56,604 nucleotides of DNA from Candidatus Prevotella equi. GTDB taxonomy: Bacteria > Bacteroidota > Bacteroidia > Bacteroidales > Bacteroidaceae. This document shows positions 26,764 through 36,214 of the stretch, piece by piece. Location: positions 1 to 56,604 of the forward strand of contig JAGHTW010000057.1 in NCBI GenBank assembly GCA_018065145.1, given 5' to 3'. The notes beneath the pieces are model-generated. The model had not been told where the DNA came from. It saw only the letters and a list, made by a program, of their open reading frames with translations, and did no database searches. Position numbers and translations under genes: made by a program. The first letter of the stretch is position 1. Each line of letters begins with the position of its first letter.

Positions 26764-29700
26764 ATGAAAAGAACCAAATCAATCATTACGTTACTACTAT
26801 TCTTTGTGGGATGTCTATCAGCCATGGCACAGACCATAAAGATAAACGGTACCGTTACTGACAAGGCATTCCATGATGCTGTGATTGGAGCCACCGTCCA
26901 AGAGGTCGGAACCCAGAATGGCACAGTGACAGACATGGACGGCAAGTTCAGTCTGACAGTGAAAAAAGGCGCAACAATCCGCTTTAGTTATGTAGGTTAT
27001 GCTACTCAAGAGCTTCAAGCCGCAGCATCCATGGATGTTGTCATGAGCGAAGACGAGACTCTGCTTGAAGAAATGGTAGTAACCGGTTATCAGGTACAGC
27101 GCAAGTCTGACCTCACTGGTGCTGTTTCTGTTGTTAGCATTGCAGACATTCAGAAGCAGAACGAGAATAACCCGATGAAAGCACTTCAGGGTCGCGTTCC
27201 TGGTATGAACATTGAGGCATCAGGAAACCCTTCTGGTGCAGCAACCGTTCGCATCCGTGGTATTGGCACATTGAATGACAACGACCCTCTCTACATCATT
27301 GACGGTGTACCAACAAAGGGCGGCATGCATGAGCTCAACGGCAACGATATTGAGTCCATTCAGATACTCAAGGATGCCGCATCAGCATCTATCTATGGTT
27401 CACGTGCTGCAAACGGTGTCATCATCATCACCACCAAGAAAGGTAAGGATGGTAAGGTGAAGGTCGATTTCGACGCTAGTCTCTCTGCTCAGATGTACGC
27501 TCATAAACTTGAGGTACTCAACACAGAGCAGTATGGCAAGGCATTGTTCCAAGCTTATGTTAACGATGGCAAGAATCCTAACACGAACGGTCTTGGATAC
27601 CGATACACATGGGACACAGCTCCTGACGGTCAGATTACATTCCGTTCCATGTCTCTCAACAAATACATTGACAACGGTCTTACACCATCCAGCGACACCG
27701 ACTGGTTTGACGAGACAACACGTACAGGCTTTGCACAGCAGTACAATGTATCACTCAGCGGAAGCGGTGAGCATAGCAGTTCTTTCTTCTCTGCTGGTTA
27801 CTACAACAACCGTGGTATAATCAAAGAAACAGGCTTTGAGAGATTCTCTGTACGTGCCAACAACGAGTTCAAGATAATAAAGGACAAGGTTACCATCGGC
27901 GAGCACTTCTCAGCAAACCGCACCAGTGAAGTTCAGGATCCTGGTATTCTGCAGAATGTGTTGCAATATCCATCCATCATACCTGTACGCGATATAGAGG
28001 GAGAATATGCAGGTCCTCATGGAGGTTATACATCATATCAGAACCCAGTAGCTCGTCTTGATCGCAACAGTGATAACAAGTACACATTCTGGCGTTTGTT
28101 CGGTGATGCATATCTTAACATCAATCCATTCAAGAACTTCAACGTCAAGACAACATTCGGTATCGACTATTCTCAGAAGAAGCAGCGCATGTTCCAGTTG
28201 CCTATAACCGAAGGCACAGCAGCAAACTCTACGAACTCTTCCGAGGCTAAGCAGGAACACTGGATGCGTTGGATGTGGAACCTTGTTGCTTCATACAACT
28301 TTGAGATTGGCAAGCATCGCGTTGATGCCCTTGCCGGTATGGAGATAAACCGCGAGGACTCTGAATACTTCAGTGCCGTAGGTTACGACTATCCACTCAT
28401 GAGCACAGACTACATGTGGCCTGAGACTGGTTCTGGCATACCAAAGGTATATGGTGGTGGTGATGGTTTCTCACTCGTATCATTCTTTGCTAAGGCTAAC
28501 TACGCATACAATGATCGTTACCTTGCATCTGTTACCGTACGTCATGATGGTTCTAGCCGTTTCGGCAAGAACAACCGCTACGCTACATTCCCTTCATTCA
28601 GTCTTGGTTGGAGAATCTCTGAGGAAGCATTCCTCAAGGACAAGCTCTCCTGGCTTGACAATTTGAAGCTTCGTTTCAGCTGGGGTCAGACAGGTAACCA
28701 GCAGATTGCTAATAACGCTCGCTACACACTTTATCGCAGCACAATGGGAACCATCACCGATGCAGGTTCTTCATACGATACGGCCTACGATATCGCAGGT
28801 AACAACCAAGGAGCACTTCAGAGCGGTTTCAAGCGTTTGCAGCGTGGCAACGAAGACCTCCGTTGGGAAACAACAACCCAGACGAATATCGGTCTTGACT
28901 TTGCATTCTTCAAGAACAGTCTTTACGGAAGTTTTGAGTGGTATAACAAGAAGACCACCGACATTCTTGTTGACATGCCAGCCATAGCAAGTGCTGGTGA
29001 GGGAGCACATCAATTTATCAATGCTGGTACTATGCTCAACCGTGGTGTGGAGCTGACAGTAGGATACCGTGGTGAGCACAAGGATCTCTCATGGGACATC
29101 ACAGGCAACATAAGCACCTATCGCAATGAGATTCAGGAACTTCCTACAACGCTCATAGCACGCGGCACCTTTGGTGGTAATGCAAAGAACTCTATCATCG
29201 GCCATGCCTACGGTTCACAGGTAGGTTATGTCTTTGATGGCATCTTCCAGAATCAGGAAGAGGTTGATAATCACGCTAAACAGCCTCAGGCAGCACCTGG
29301 TCGTATGAGATTCAAGGACCTTAACGGTGACGGTGAGATAACAGACCTCGACCAGACATGGATATACAATCCAGTGCCAGCATGTTCATTTGGTCTTAAC
29401 GTATATCTTCAGTACAAGAACTTCGACTTCACAATGTTCTGGCAGGGTGTAGCAGGAGTGGATGTAATAACAAAGGATCTGAAGTTAGAGACTGACCTCT
29501 GGGCTGGTACCAACGTGCCAAACCTTAATAAAGGCACACGTCTGATGGATGCATGGTCTTCTACAAACACTACATCATTGATTCCTGCACTGACCTCTAC
29601 CCCTGTTGGTCTTGAATCGGCTATGTCATCATACTATGTTGAGAATGGTTCTTACTTCAAACTTCGCACTATTCAGTTTGGATACAACTTCTCTAAGGAT

Positions 29701-29862
29701 ATAGCAAAGAAGCTCTATATGGAGCGTCTGCGCCTATATCTCTCAGCCCAGAATCTTGCTACCATCAAGAGCTGCAAGTTCACTGGTGTTGATCCTGAGA
29801 ATGCAGGATACGGATATCCTATCCCTCTCAACATTACCTTTGGTGTAAATGTTTCGTTCTAA
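26764..29862 (+). CDS. SusC-like TonB-dependent fructan transporter
   Basis: A 1032-residue outer-membrane importer. Signal peptide (about 1-22), a carboxypeptidase-D-like beta-sandwich (about 27-100), a TonB-box region EEMVVTGY, the plug domain (RGIGTLNDNDPLYIIDGVP and GSRAANGVIIITTKKGK) and a C-terminal barrel ending in an aromatic residue (NVSF). With the SusD partner it would import fructo-oligosaccharides using the proton-motive force through TonB. Confidence 0.93.
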   Translation: MKRTKSIITLLLFFVGCLSAMAQTIKINGTVTDKAFHDAVIGATVQEVGTQNGTVTDMDGKFSLTVKKGATIRFSYVGYATQELQAAASMDVVMSEDETLLEEMVVTGYQVQRKSDLTGAVSVVSIADIQKQNENNPMKALQGRVPGMNIEASGNPSGAATVRIRGIGTLNDNDPLYIIDGVPTKGGMHELNGNDIESIQILKDAASASIYGSRAANGVIIITTKKGKDGKVKVDFDASLSAQMYAHKLEVLNTEQYGKALFQAYVNDGKNPNTNGLGYRYTWDTAPDGQITFRSMSLNKYIDNGLTPSSDTDWFDETTRTGFAQQYNVSLSGSGEHSSSFFSAGYYNNRGIIKETGFERFSVRANNEFKIIKDKVTIGEHFSANRTSEVQDPGILQNVLQYPSIIPVRDIEGEYAGPHGGYTSYQNPVARLDRNSDNKYTFWRLFGDAYLNINPFKNFNVKTTFGIDYSQKKQRMFQLPITEGTAANSTNSSEAKQEHWMRWMWNLVASYNFEIGKHRVDALAGMEINREDSEYFSAVGYDYPLMSTDYMWPETGSGIPKVYGGGDGFSLVSFFAKANYAYNDRYLASVTVRHDGSSRFGKNNRYATFPSFSLGWRISEEAFLKDKLSWLDNLKLRFSWGQTGNQQIANNARYTLYRSTMGTITDAGSSYDTAYDIAGNNQGALQSGFKRLQRGNEDLRWETTTQTNIGLDFAFFKNSLYGSFEWYNKKTTDILVDMPAIASAGEGAHQFINAGTMLNRGVELTVGYRGEHKDLSWDITGNISTYRNEIQELPTTLIARGTFGGNAKNSIIGHAYGSQVGYVFDGIFQNQEEVDNHAKQPQAAPGRMRFKDLNGDGEITDLDQTWIYNPVPACSFGLNVYLQYKNFDFTMFWQGVAGVDVITKDLKLETDLWAGTNVPNLNKGTRLMDAWSSTNTTSLIPALTSTPVGLESAMSSYYVENGSYFKLRTIQFGYNFSKDIAKKLYMERLRLYLSAQNLATIKSCKFTGVDPENAGYGYPIPLNITFGVNVSF

Positions 29863-29932
29863 CGAAAACGAAACGCTTCGCTACGAAGACGAAAACGAAA
29901 AACGAAGACGAAACAAAAATAAAAACGAAAAT
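29863..29932 (+). repeat. Low-complexity ACGAAAACGAA spacer between susC-like and susD-like genes
   Basis: Iterations of ACGAAAACGAA/ACGAAGACGAA with an embedded hairpin CTTCG-CTA-CGAAG. The strand is strongly purine-rich up to the SusD start. The frame happens to stay open from 29849, but the SusD signal peptide starts at 29933. Confidence 0.7.
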
Positions 29933-31735
29933 ATGAAGACAAATAACTTTATATACAATCAGGCAACAAAAGTTTCTGCTGTTGCCCTGATGATAGCAGC
30001 ATCATGCTCACTGACAAGCTGTAGTGATTTTCTGGAGGAGCAAAAGCCTCAAGGAACGTTATTCGAGGAGGATGCCATGAAGATTGAGAACACCGAATCA
30101 ATGGTGGTATCAGCCTATGCCGGTCTGTCAACAATAGAAGACATCAATGCCTCTTTCTCACTTTGGAACTATGACGTACGCAGTGATGATGCGTACAAAG
30201 GTGGTTCTAACGAAGGCGATGGTGACGTATTCCACAATATAGAAACAGGCGAAGGCATCAAGCCATCAGACTGGAGTATCAACGGCGACGGTGGTATTTG
30301 GACACGTCTCTATAACTACATCTCTCGTACCAATACAGCCCTTGCCCTTTTGGACCAGGCAGATGAGAAGAAATTCCCTAAGAAGCAGGAGAGAATAGCC
30401 GAGATGAAGTTCCTGCGTGCATATGGTCATTTCCAGTTGAAACGATTGTTCAAGAACATACCTTTTGTAATGAACGAGAATCTCCCTACCGAGGAGTTCT
30501 ACAACATCTCCAACACCCAATACACCAACGATGAATCATGGAAGGTGCTCGCTGATGAGTTCTACGCAGCATACGGTAACCTGCCTGAGACACAGAAGGA
30601 CAAGGGACGTCCTACAAAGGCTGCTGCCGCTGCACTTCTTGCAAAGGTATATCTCTACAAGGCATACCGTCAGGACGATGCTGGTTCTCACAGAATGACA
30701 GGCGTAAACACCAACGACCTTGACTCTGTCCTGAAATACACAGACTACAAGGGTGAGATGTCTAAGGCATACGACAATTACCAGTTAGAGGCAGACTTCC
30801 ACAACAACTTCCGTCCTGAGGAGCAGTACGAGAATGGTTGCGAGTCACTCTGGGCAGTACAGTACTCTTTCAATGACGGCAGTGTCAACGGCAACCGCAA
30901 CTTCGGTGCAGCATTGATGGCACCTAATGCTGACAAGCTCACCACCGGTGGTCATGACTTCTACAAGCCTTCACGCAACCTTGTGAATGCCTTCCGTACA
31001 GACGCCAACGGTCTGGCAATGCCTGACGATTTCAACAACAAGAACTACGAGCCAAAGTACGACAATGCCGACCCACGTCTCTACCTCACTGTTGGTATGC
31101 CTGACTTCCCATTCATGTTCAATCCTAAATACATCCAGACAAAGGACTGGGTGCGTAATGCAGACGGACTGTATGGTTACAACATCACTCTGAAGCAGAA
31201 CGTGGATATGGACTATGTAGGTCAGAACACATACGTAAAGAAGTGCGGCTGGTGCTGGGCAAACTCTATGAACCGCATCGTTATCCGCTTTGCAGACGTT
31301 ATACTTATGCGTGCAGAGGCATTTGCGCAGAAGGCTATACTGGAGGGTGACGCTTCACTGTCACTGAAAGCCCTTGACCTGGTCAACGACATCCGTCGCC
31401 GCGCTATGCAGAGCACCCAGCTGATTCAGAGCTATCCAAGCAAGTATGGCGTATCATTCAAGGTAGGCACATACGGTGCTGACAAGGTCAACGACGCATT
31501 GAAGCTCGTGAAATTCGAGCGTCGTCTGGAGTTAGCCATGGAATCAGAGCGTTTCTTCGACCTCGTTCGCTGGGGTGACGTAGAGTCTGTCCTCGACAAG
31601 TTCTACCAGGAAGAGACAAACACCACTATCTACAAGAGGTCTAAGTTCCGTGTAAACAGAAACGAGTATCTGCCTATCCCATTCAATGAGCTTCAGGCAT
31701 CCAACGACCTGTACGTTCAGAATCCGGGATTCTAA
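29933..31735 (+). CDS. SusD/RagB-family fructan-binding lipoprotein
   Basis: A 600-residue surface lipoprotein with lipobox at Cys30 (LTSCSDFLEE; the acidic residues after Cys fit a surface-export signal). The SusD helical fold is supported by EMKFLRAYGHFQLKRLF, the TPR-rich middle and the C-terminal FERRLELAMESERFFDLVRW block. It forms the lid on the SusC-like transporter. The start is set at the methionine preceding the signal peptide. Confidence 0.92.
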   Translation: MKTNNFIYNQATKVSAVALMIAASCSLTSCSDFLEEQKPQGTLFEEDAMKIENTESMVVSAYAGLSTIEDINASFSLWNYDVRSDDAYKGGSNEGDGDVFHNIETGEGIKPSDWSINGDGGIWTRLYNYISRTNTALALLDQADEKKFPKKQERIAEMKFLRAYGHFQLKRLFKNIPFVMNENLPTEEFYNISNTQYTNDESWKVLADEFYAAYGNLPETQKDKGRPTKAAAAALLAKVYLYKAYRQDDAGSHRMTGVNTNDLDSVLKYTDYKGEMSKAYDNYQLEADFHNNFRPEEQYENGCESLWAVQYSFNDGSVNGNRNFGAALMAPNADKLTTGGHDFYKPSRNLVNAFRTDANGLAMPDDFNNKNYEPKYDNADPRLYLTVGMPDFPFMFNPKYIQTKDWVRNADGLYGYNITLKQNVDMDYVGQNTYVKKCGWCWANSMNRIVIRFADVILMRAEAFAQKAILEGDASLSLKALDLVNDIRRRAMQSTQLIQSYPSKYGVSFKVGTYGADKVNDALKLVKFERRLELAMESERFFDLVRWGDVESVLDKFYQEETNTTIYKRSKFRVNRNEYLPIPFNELQASNDLYVQNPGF

Positions 31736-31814
31736 CCTGCATTATTCATAAATTCAGGTTAATGAATAATTAATGATTGATAATTAACAATTTAGATTAA
31801 TATAAGTAAAAGTT

Positions 31815-33278
31815 ATGAAGACTTTTAAGCAATATATAAAAATCGTGATGGCATTGGCCATGGGCTTCACTGTAGCTTCATGCTCCGATAACGCCAGCAG
31901 TCTGAATCTCTCTGGCAACTGCAACGTTGAGGAACTGACTATAGACGGATTCAAAGCCGAGGTGGATGCCGAGTCACAGACACTGATGGTATATGTGCCA
32001 GAGGACACACCTATCGACAATATGGAGATAACCTCGCTCAAGCTTTCTGACGGAGCAGTAGCCGACATGAAGGTAGGCACACACCTTAACATGAACTCAC
32101 CACGTACCATACACATCGTAAACGGCGATGTAACATGGGACTGGGCTCTCAAGCTGAAGGTGATGGAGGCTCGCATGAGCCAATTCACACTCTCTGGCAT
32201 CAATGGTGTGATAGACCAGGAGAACCTCACCATCAAAGTGTTCCTTAAGGACGGCATTGACATCTCTGCCCTCTCACCATCAATCAAGACCAGTGAGATG
32301 GCAACAGTCAACGGCAATGGCATCGTAATGGACTTCACCACTCCACAGCAGTTTACAGTTGAGAATCTTGGTAAGAAGCGCACCTATACCGTAGAGGTGC
32401 AGAACTACACTGACCCTGAGGCACTCTACGTCAGCACAGCACTTACAGCAGAGGAACTCAACAAGGAGGAGAAGACAGCATACGACTGGATGCTTGTCAA
32501 CGTGCCTAAGCCAGCCTTCGCATCGCTGAAGGATATTGCTGACGGCGCCGTAAGCCTTGACAAAGTAAAGATTATCTTCTGGCATGGCACCAACGAGAAT
32601 GCCATTGACGGACACGGACAGTTCGTGCCATACGTAGCAAAGGCAACAGGACTGCCTGATGAGGGAGCACTTAACGCTGGACTCTTTGACAAGCTTCAGG
32701 CTTACTATGAGAACGGTGGTGCTTTCTTCCTTACTCGCTACGCTGCTATCCTGCCTCCATTCATAGGTTCAAGCCACGATATAGGCGGCGGATGGAAAGA
32801 CACATGGGCAACACCTAACAACTGTTGGTCTGCACGTACAGAGGAAGACCCAGAGATTTGCGGTGGTCCTTGGACATTCACCATCTATGACGGTCAGGAC
32901 GATCATCCTCTCTTCAAAAACCTCATCGCTGGCGACACACCAGAGGTTTACTGCACCGACGAAGGCTTCGGCGTAACTAATTCCGTTGTCTGCTACAACC
33001 ACGCTGAGGGATGGTCTGAATACAAGGACTACAACCATTGGTTTGAGCGCGTACAGGGCAAGATTCTTGGTATAAACAACAAGAACGAGGGCAACATCAT
33101 AGCATGGGAGTTCCCATCTGCCAAGACACAGGCATACGGCAAGGGCGGCATCATCTGTATCGGTTCCGGATGCTACGACTGGTACTCTGCCGTCAAGGAC
33201 GAGAAATACAAGGAGAAGTTCCACGAGAACATCAGCCGCATGACATATAACGGCATCATGTACCTGTATGATTTTTAA
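31815..33278 (+). CDS. DUF4960 lipoprotein of the fructan PUL
   Basis: A 487-residue lipoprotein (Cys23 in VASCSDNAS). The N-terminal half (about 30-205) looks like two beta-sandwich repeats ending in KRTYTVEVQNY. The C-terminal part (about 230-487) matches DUF4960 as I recall it; segments such as GGAFFLTRYA, DDHPLFKNL and GKGGIICIGSGCYDW recall ThuA-like or class I amidotransferase-like folds, which is an inference. It occupies the position of the surface glycan-binding protein in the Bacteroides thetaiotaomicron levan locus (BT1761), so fructan binding is the likely job, but the C-terminal domain may be catalytic. Confidence 0.78.
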   Translation: MKTFKQYIKIVMALAMGFTVASCSDNASSLNLSGNCNVEELTIDGFKAEVDAESQTLMVYVPEDTPIDNMEITSLKLSDGAVADMKVGTHLNMNSPRTIHIVNGDVTWDWALKLKVMEARMSQFTLSGINGVIDQENLTIKVFLKDGIDISALSPSIKTSEMATVNGNGIVMDFTTPQQFTVENLGKKRTYTVEVQNYTDPEALYVSTALTAEELNKEEKTAYDWMLVNVPKPAFASLKDIADGAVSLDKVKIIFWHGTNENAIDGHGQFVPYVAKATGLPDEGALNAGLFDKLQAYYENGGAFFLTRYAAILPPFIGSSHDIGGGWKDTWATPNNCWSARTEEDPEICGGPWTFTIYDGQDDHPLFKNLIAGDTPEVYCTDEGFGVTNSVVCYNHAEGWSEYKDYNHWFERVQGKILGINNKNEGNIIAWEFPSAKTQAYGKGGIICIGSGCYDWYSAVKDEKYKEKFHENISRMTYNGIMYLYDF

Positions 33279-33302
33279 GTAACGACAAAACAATATATCA
33301 AC

Positions 33303-35036
33303 ATGAAAAAGAATTTTTATTCTAATATAATGTCTTCCCTCGCAGCACTTATGATAGCAAGTGCTGCAGGAAGCGCCCTCGCCTCTTGTTCCGACGAGAC
33401 ATTTGAGGGTGACACACCAAAAGACTGGGCAGGAACCTCTGACGTTTTCGTTTCAACCGATGAGACAGGCTTCAGCACCTATTTCAATCCTTCTGTGGGA
33501 AGAGTTGGCGACCCAATGCCATACTATGACAAGAAGAACGAAGAGTTCCGAATCCTCTACCTTCAGGAGTACGACATGAACGGTGCATCATATCACCCAA
33601 TGTGGGGAGTATCAACAAAGGACGGTGCCAACTACACCGCACTTGGCGAGATACTGCCTGCTGGCGCTGCTGCAGAACAAGACGCTGGCGTAGGTACAGG
33701 CTGCTGCTATTACAACGAGCATGACAAACTGTACTACATCTATTACACCGGTCACAACGGAGCCTGCGCACAGACAGAGGCAGTGATGCGCGCTACCTCT
33801 GAAGACGGCATACACTACACCAAGGACATGGTGTGGATGCTGCGCGGCGTCACAGACGAGTTCAACAAAACAGACTTCCGTGACCCACAGATTTTTGAAG
33901 AAGGCGGCAAGTACCACATGATTATCTCTACACGCCCTATAAAAGGCGGCAACCCTGTCTTCGCAGAATACGTCTCTGACAACATGAGAGACTGGGAGAA
34001 GGCAGATCAGTTCAACATGCTCTGGGAGCGTATGTACGAGTGTCCTGACGTATTCCAGATGGGCGACTGGTGGTACATCGTATATAGCGACAGCAACAAG
34101 CGCAACTGGGGTCGCGACGTCAAGTACGTCAAGGCTCACTCATGGGCTGAGCTGAAGAGCCTCTTCGGTGACAGCGGTTACATCGACCACAATCAGAAGT
34201 CACTTGACAGCCGCGCATTCTATGCCGGCAAGACAGCAAGCAACGGCACCGACCGTTACATCTGGGGCTGGTGTCCATTCCGCTCTGGTCAGGACCTTTG
34301 GCAGAAGAACAACAATGCCGGTGGCAGCTTTGACGATACGAAGGACGTTGAGCCTAACTGGTCTGGTTCACTCGTCTGCCACAAGATTATCCAGCATGAA
34401 GACGGCACACTCACACTCGGAGAGGTTCCAGGCATCCGCGCAAAATACAACAAGGCAGCAGAAGTAAAAGTCATGAAGTCTCAGGGTGCAGAAATCAACG
34501 GCAGTGACGTAACCCTGAAGGGCGACGACGCATACATGCTCTACAACCGTCTCGGTTACCACAACCACATCTCATTCACCGTAAAGACCAGCAACAACTG
34601 GGATAAGTTCGGCATCTCATTCGTACGTGGCAGCAACGAGGTTACTATTGACCCAAAGAAGTTCGACGAACATCTTGATGATGCAAAGAACAGCTCTGAC
34701 CTCAACGTCACACGATACTTTACCATGGTCATAAATCCAGAAAACGAAAACTGGCGACAGATTAACTTTGAGGAAGAAGGCACCTTCATGTGGGGTGACA
34801 AGAAGGAAACATCAGGCAGAGGATTCATTCCAGGTATCAACAGCTACGGTTTCAGCCGCCCTGCTGACAACACCTACAAGGTAGATATCTACACCGACAA
34901 CTCCGTAATGGTAATGTATATCAACGACAACGTATGCTACACCAACCGCATCTATGGCATACAGAAGAACTGCTGGTCTATAAACAATTACGGCGGTGAG
35001 ATAAACATCTCAGGCATGACAATTACACAATACTAA
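33303..35036 (+). CDS. Divergent GH32-like surface lipoprotein (DUF4975 type)
   Basis: A 577-residue lipoprotein (Cys29 in LASCSDETFEGD; the acidic residues suggest surface exposure). The propeller domain lacks the usual WMNDPNG: the first blade reads VGRVGDPMPYY with Asp70. Asp194 in FRDP and Glu246 in YECPD are kept, so a catalytic triad is still possible. The C-terminal sandwich contains DIYTDNSVMVMYINDNVCYT, aligning with the GH32 C-terminal motif but without its Glu; this corresponds to DUF4975. It probably cuts or binds fructan at the surface, in the role of the surface endo-levanase of the Bacteroides locus. Activity is unproven. Confidence 0.78.
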   Translation: MKKNFYSNIMSSLAALMIASAAGSALASCSDETFEGDTPKDWAGTSDVFVSTDETGFSTYFNPSVGRVGDPMPYYDKKNEEFRILYLQEYDMNGASYHPMWGVSTKDGANYTALGEILPAGAAAEQDAGVGTGCCYYNEHDKLYYIYYTGHNGACAQTEAVMRATSEDGIHYTKDMVWMLRGVTDEFNKTDFRDPQIFEEGGKYHMIISTRPIKGGNPVFAEYVSDNMRDWEKADQFNMLWERMYECPDVFQMGDWWYIVYSDSNKRNWGRDVKYVKAHSWAELKSLFGDSGYIDHNQKSLDSRAFYAGKTASNGTDRYIWGWCPFRSGQDLWQKNNNAGGSFDDTKDVEPNWSGSLVCHKIIQHEDGTLTLGEVPGIRAKYNKAAEVKVMKSQGAEINGSDVTLKGDDAYMLYNRLGYHNHISFTVKTSNNWDKFGISFVRGSNEVTIDPKKFDEHLDDAKNSSDLNVTRYFTMVINPENENWRQINFEEEGTFMWGDKKETSGRGFIPGINSYGFSRPADNTYKVDIYTDNSVMVMYINDNVCYTNRIYGIQKNCWSINNYGGEINISGMTITQY

Positions 35037-35048
35037 AACACACACACT

Positions 35049-36212
35049 ATGAAATCAAATAAAATAGCTATCATCTCCGTGATGTTCTGCTTCTTCGCCA
35101 TGGGATTCGTTGACCTCGTGGGCATAGCAAGCAACTACGTCAAGGCTGACCTACAGCTCAGCGACTCCGTAGCCAACATCTTCCCATCACTGGTATTCTT
35201 CTGGTTCCTCATCTTCTCTGTGCCAACAGGCGTACTGATGAACAAGATAGGACGTAAGAAGACAGTGCTGCTGTCACTCGTCGTAACAGTCCTTGCACTC
35301 ATCCTGCCACTCTTTGGCGAGACATTCCCTATCATGCTCACAGCCTTCTCGCTGCTGGGCATAGGTAATGCGCTGATGCAGACATCACTCAACCCACTCG
35401 TAACATGCGTCATGAAAGGCGGCAACCTTGCCTCCACCCTCACCTTCGGACAGTTCATCAAGGCCATCGCCTCATTCATCGCACCTTACCTCGCCATGTG
35501 GGGCGCTACAGCCATAATACCATCATTCGGCTACGACTGGCGCATCCTCTTCGCTATCTTCCTCGTCATCGGCATCCTCGCTACAGCAGTCCTTGCATCA
35601 ATCGAGATTGAAGAGCCAAAGACAGAAGCAAGCGACGCAGGAGTCGGCACACAGTTTGTCAACGCCTTCAAGCTCCTCGGCACACCAATCGTGCTGCTCA
35701 GCTTCCTCGGCATCATGTGCCACGTAGGCATTGACGTAGGCACCAACACCACAGCACCAAAGATACTCATGGAGCGCATGGGCATGACACTCAACGATGC
35801 AGCCTTCGCCACAAGCCTCTACTTCATCTTCCGTACCATCGGATGCTTCACAGGCAGCTTCTTCCTGCGCGTACTCAAGACACGCACCTTCTTCATCATA
35901 TCAACCATCTGCATGGCACTATCCATGATATGCATGTATATAGGACAAGAGCAATGGATACTCTACGCAGGCATCGCACTCGTAGGATACGGCAACAGCA
36001 ACATCTTCTCTATGTGCTTTGCCAATGCACTGCAAGCCGTTCCAGAGAAGCAGAACGAAGTCAGCGGACTGATGATTATGGGACTCTTCGGAGGCACACT
36101 CTTCCCACTCGCCATGGGCGTAGCATCAGACGCCATGGGACAAGCTGGCGCCGTACTCTGTATGGCAGTAGGCGTAATATATCTATTTACTTACATACCT
36201 AAAGTGAAATAA
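35049..36212 (+). CDS. MFS sugar transporter, likely fructose importer
   Basis: A 387-residue inner-membrane protein with about 12 hydrophobic segments and the MFS loop motif NKIGRKKT between helices 2 and 3. It resembles the FucP-like sugar:proton symporters. In the fructan PUL between the GH32-like lipoprotein and the fructokinase it should carry free fructose from periplasm to cytoplasm, as BT1758 does in the Bacteroides locus. Two bases separate it from the kinase gene. Confidence 0.85.
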   Translation: MKSNKIAIISVMFCFFAMGFVDLVGIASNYVKADLQLSDSVANIFPSLVFFWFLIFSVPTGVLMNKIGRKKTVLLSLVVTVLALILPLFGETFPIMLTAFSLLGIGNALMQTSLNPLVTCVMKGGNLASTLTFGQFIKAIASFIAPYLAMWGATAIIPSFGYDWRILFAIFLVIGILATAVLASIEIEEPKTEASDAGVGTQFVNAFKLLGTPIVLLSFLGIMCHVGIDVGTNTTAPKILMERMGMTLNDAAFATSLYFIFRTIGCFTGSFFLRVLKTRTFFIISTICMALSMICMYIGQEQWILYAGIALVGYGNSNIFSMCFANALQAVPEKQNEVSGLMIMGLFGGTLFPLAMGVASDAMGQAGAVLCMAVGVIYLFTYIPKVK

Positions 36213-36214
36213 TT

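Noticed and set aside
29849..29932. N-terminal extension of the fructan SusD protein
   Set aside because: It is translated from the ACGAAAACGAA tract and would place charged repeats before the signal peptide.
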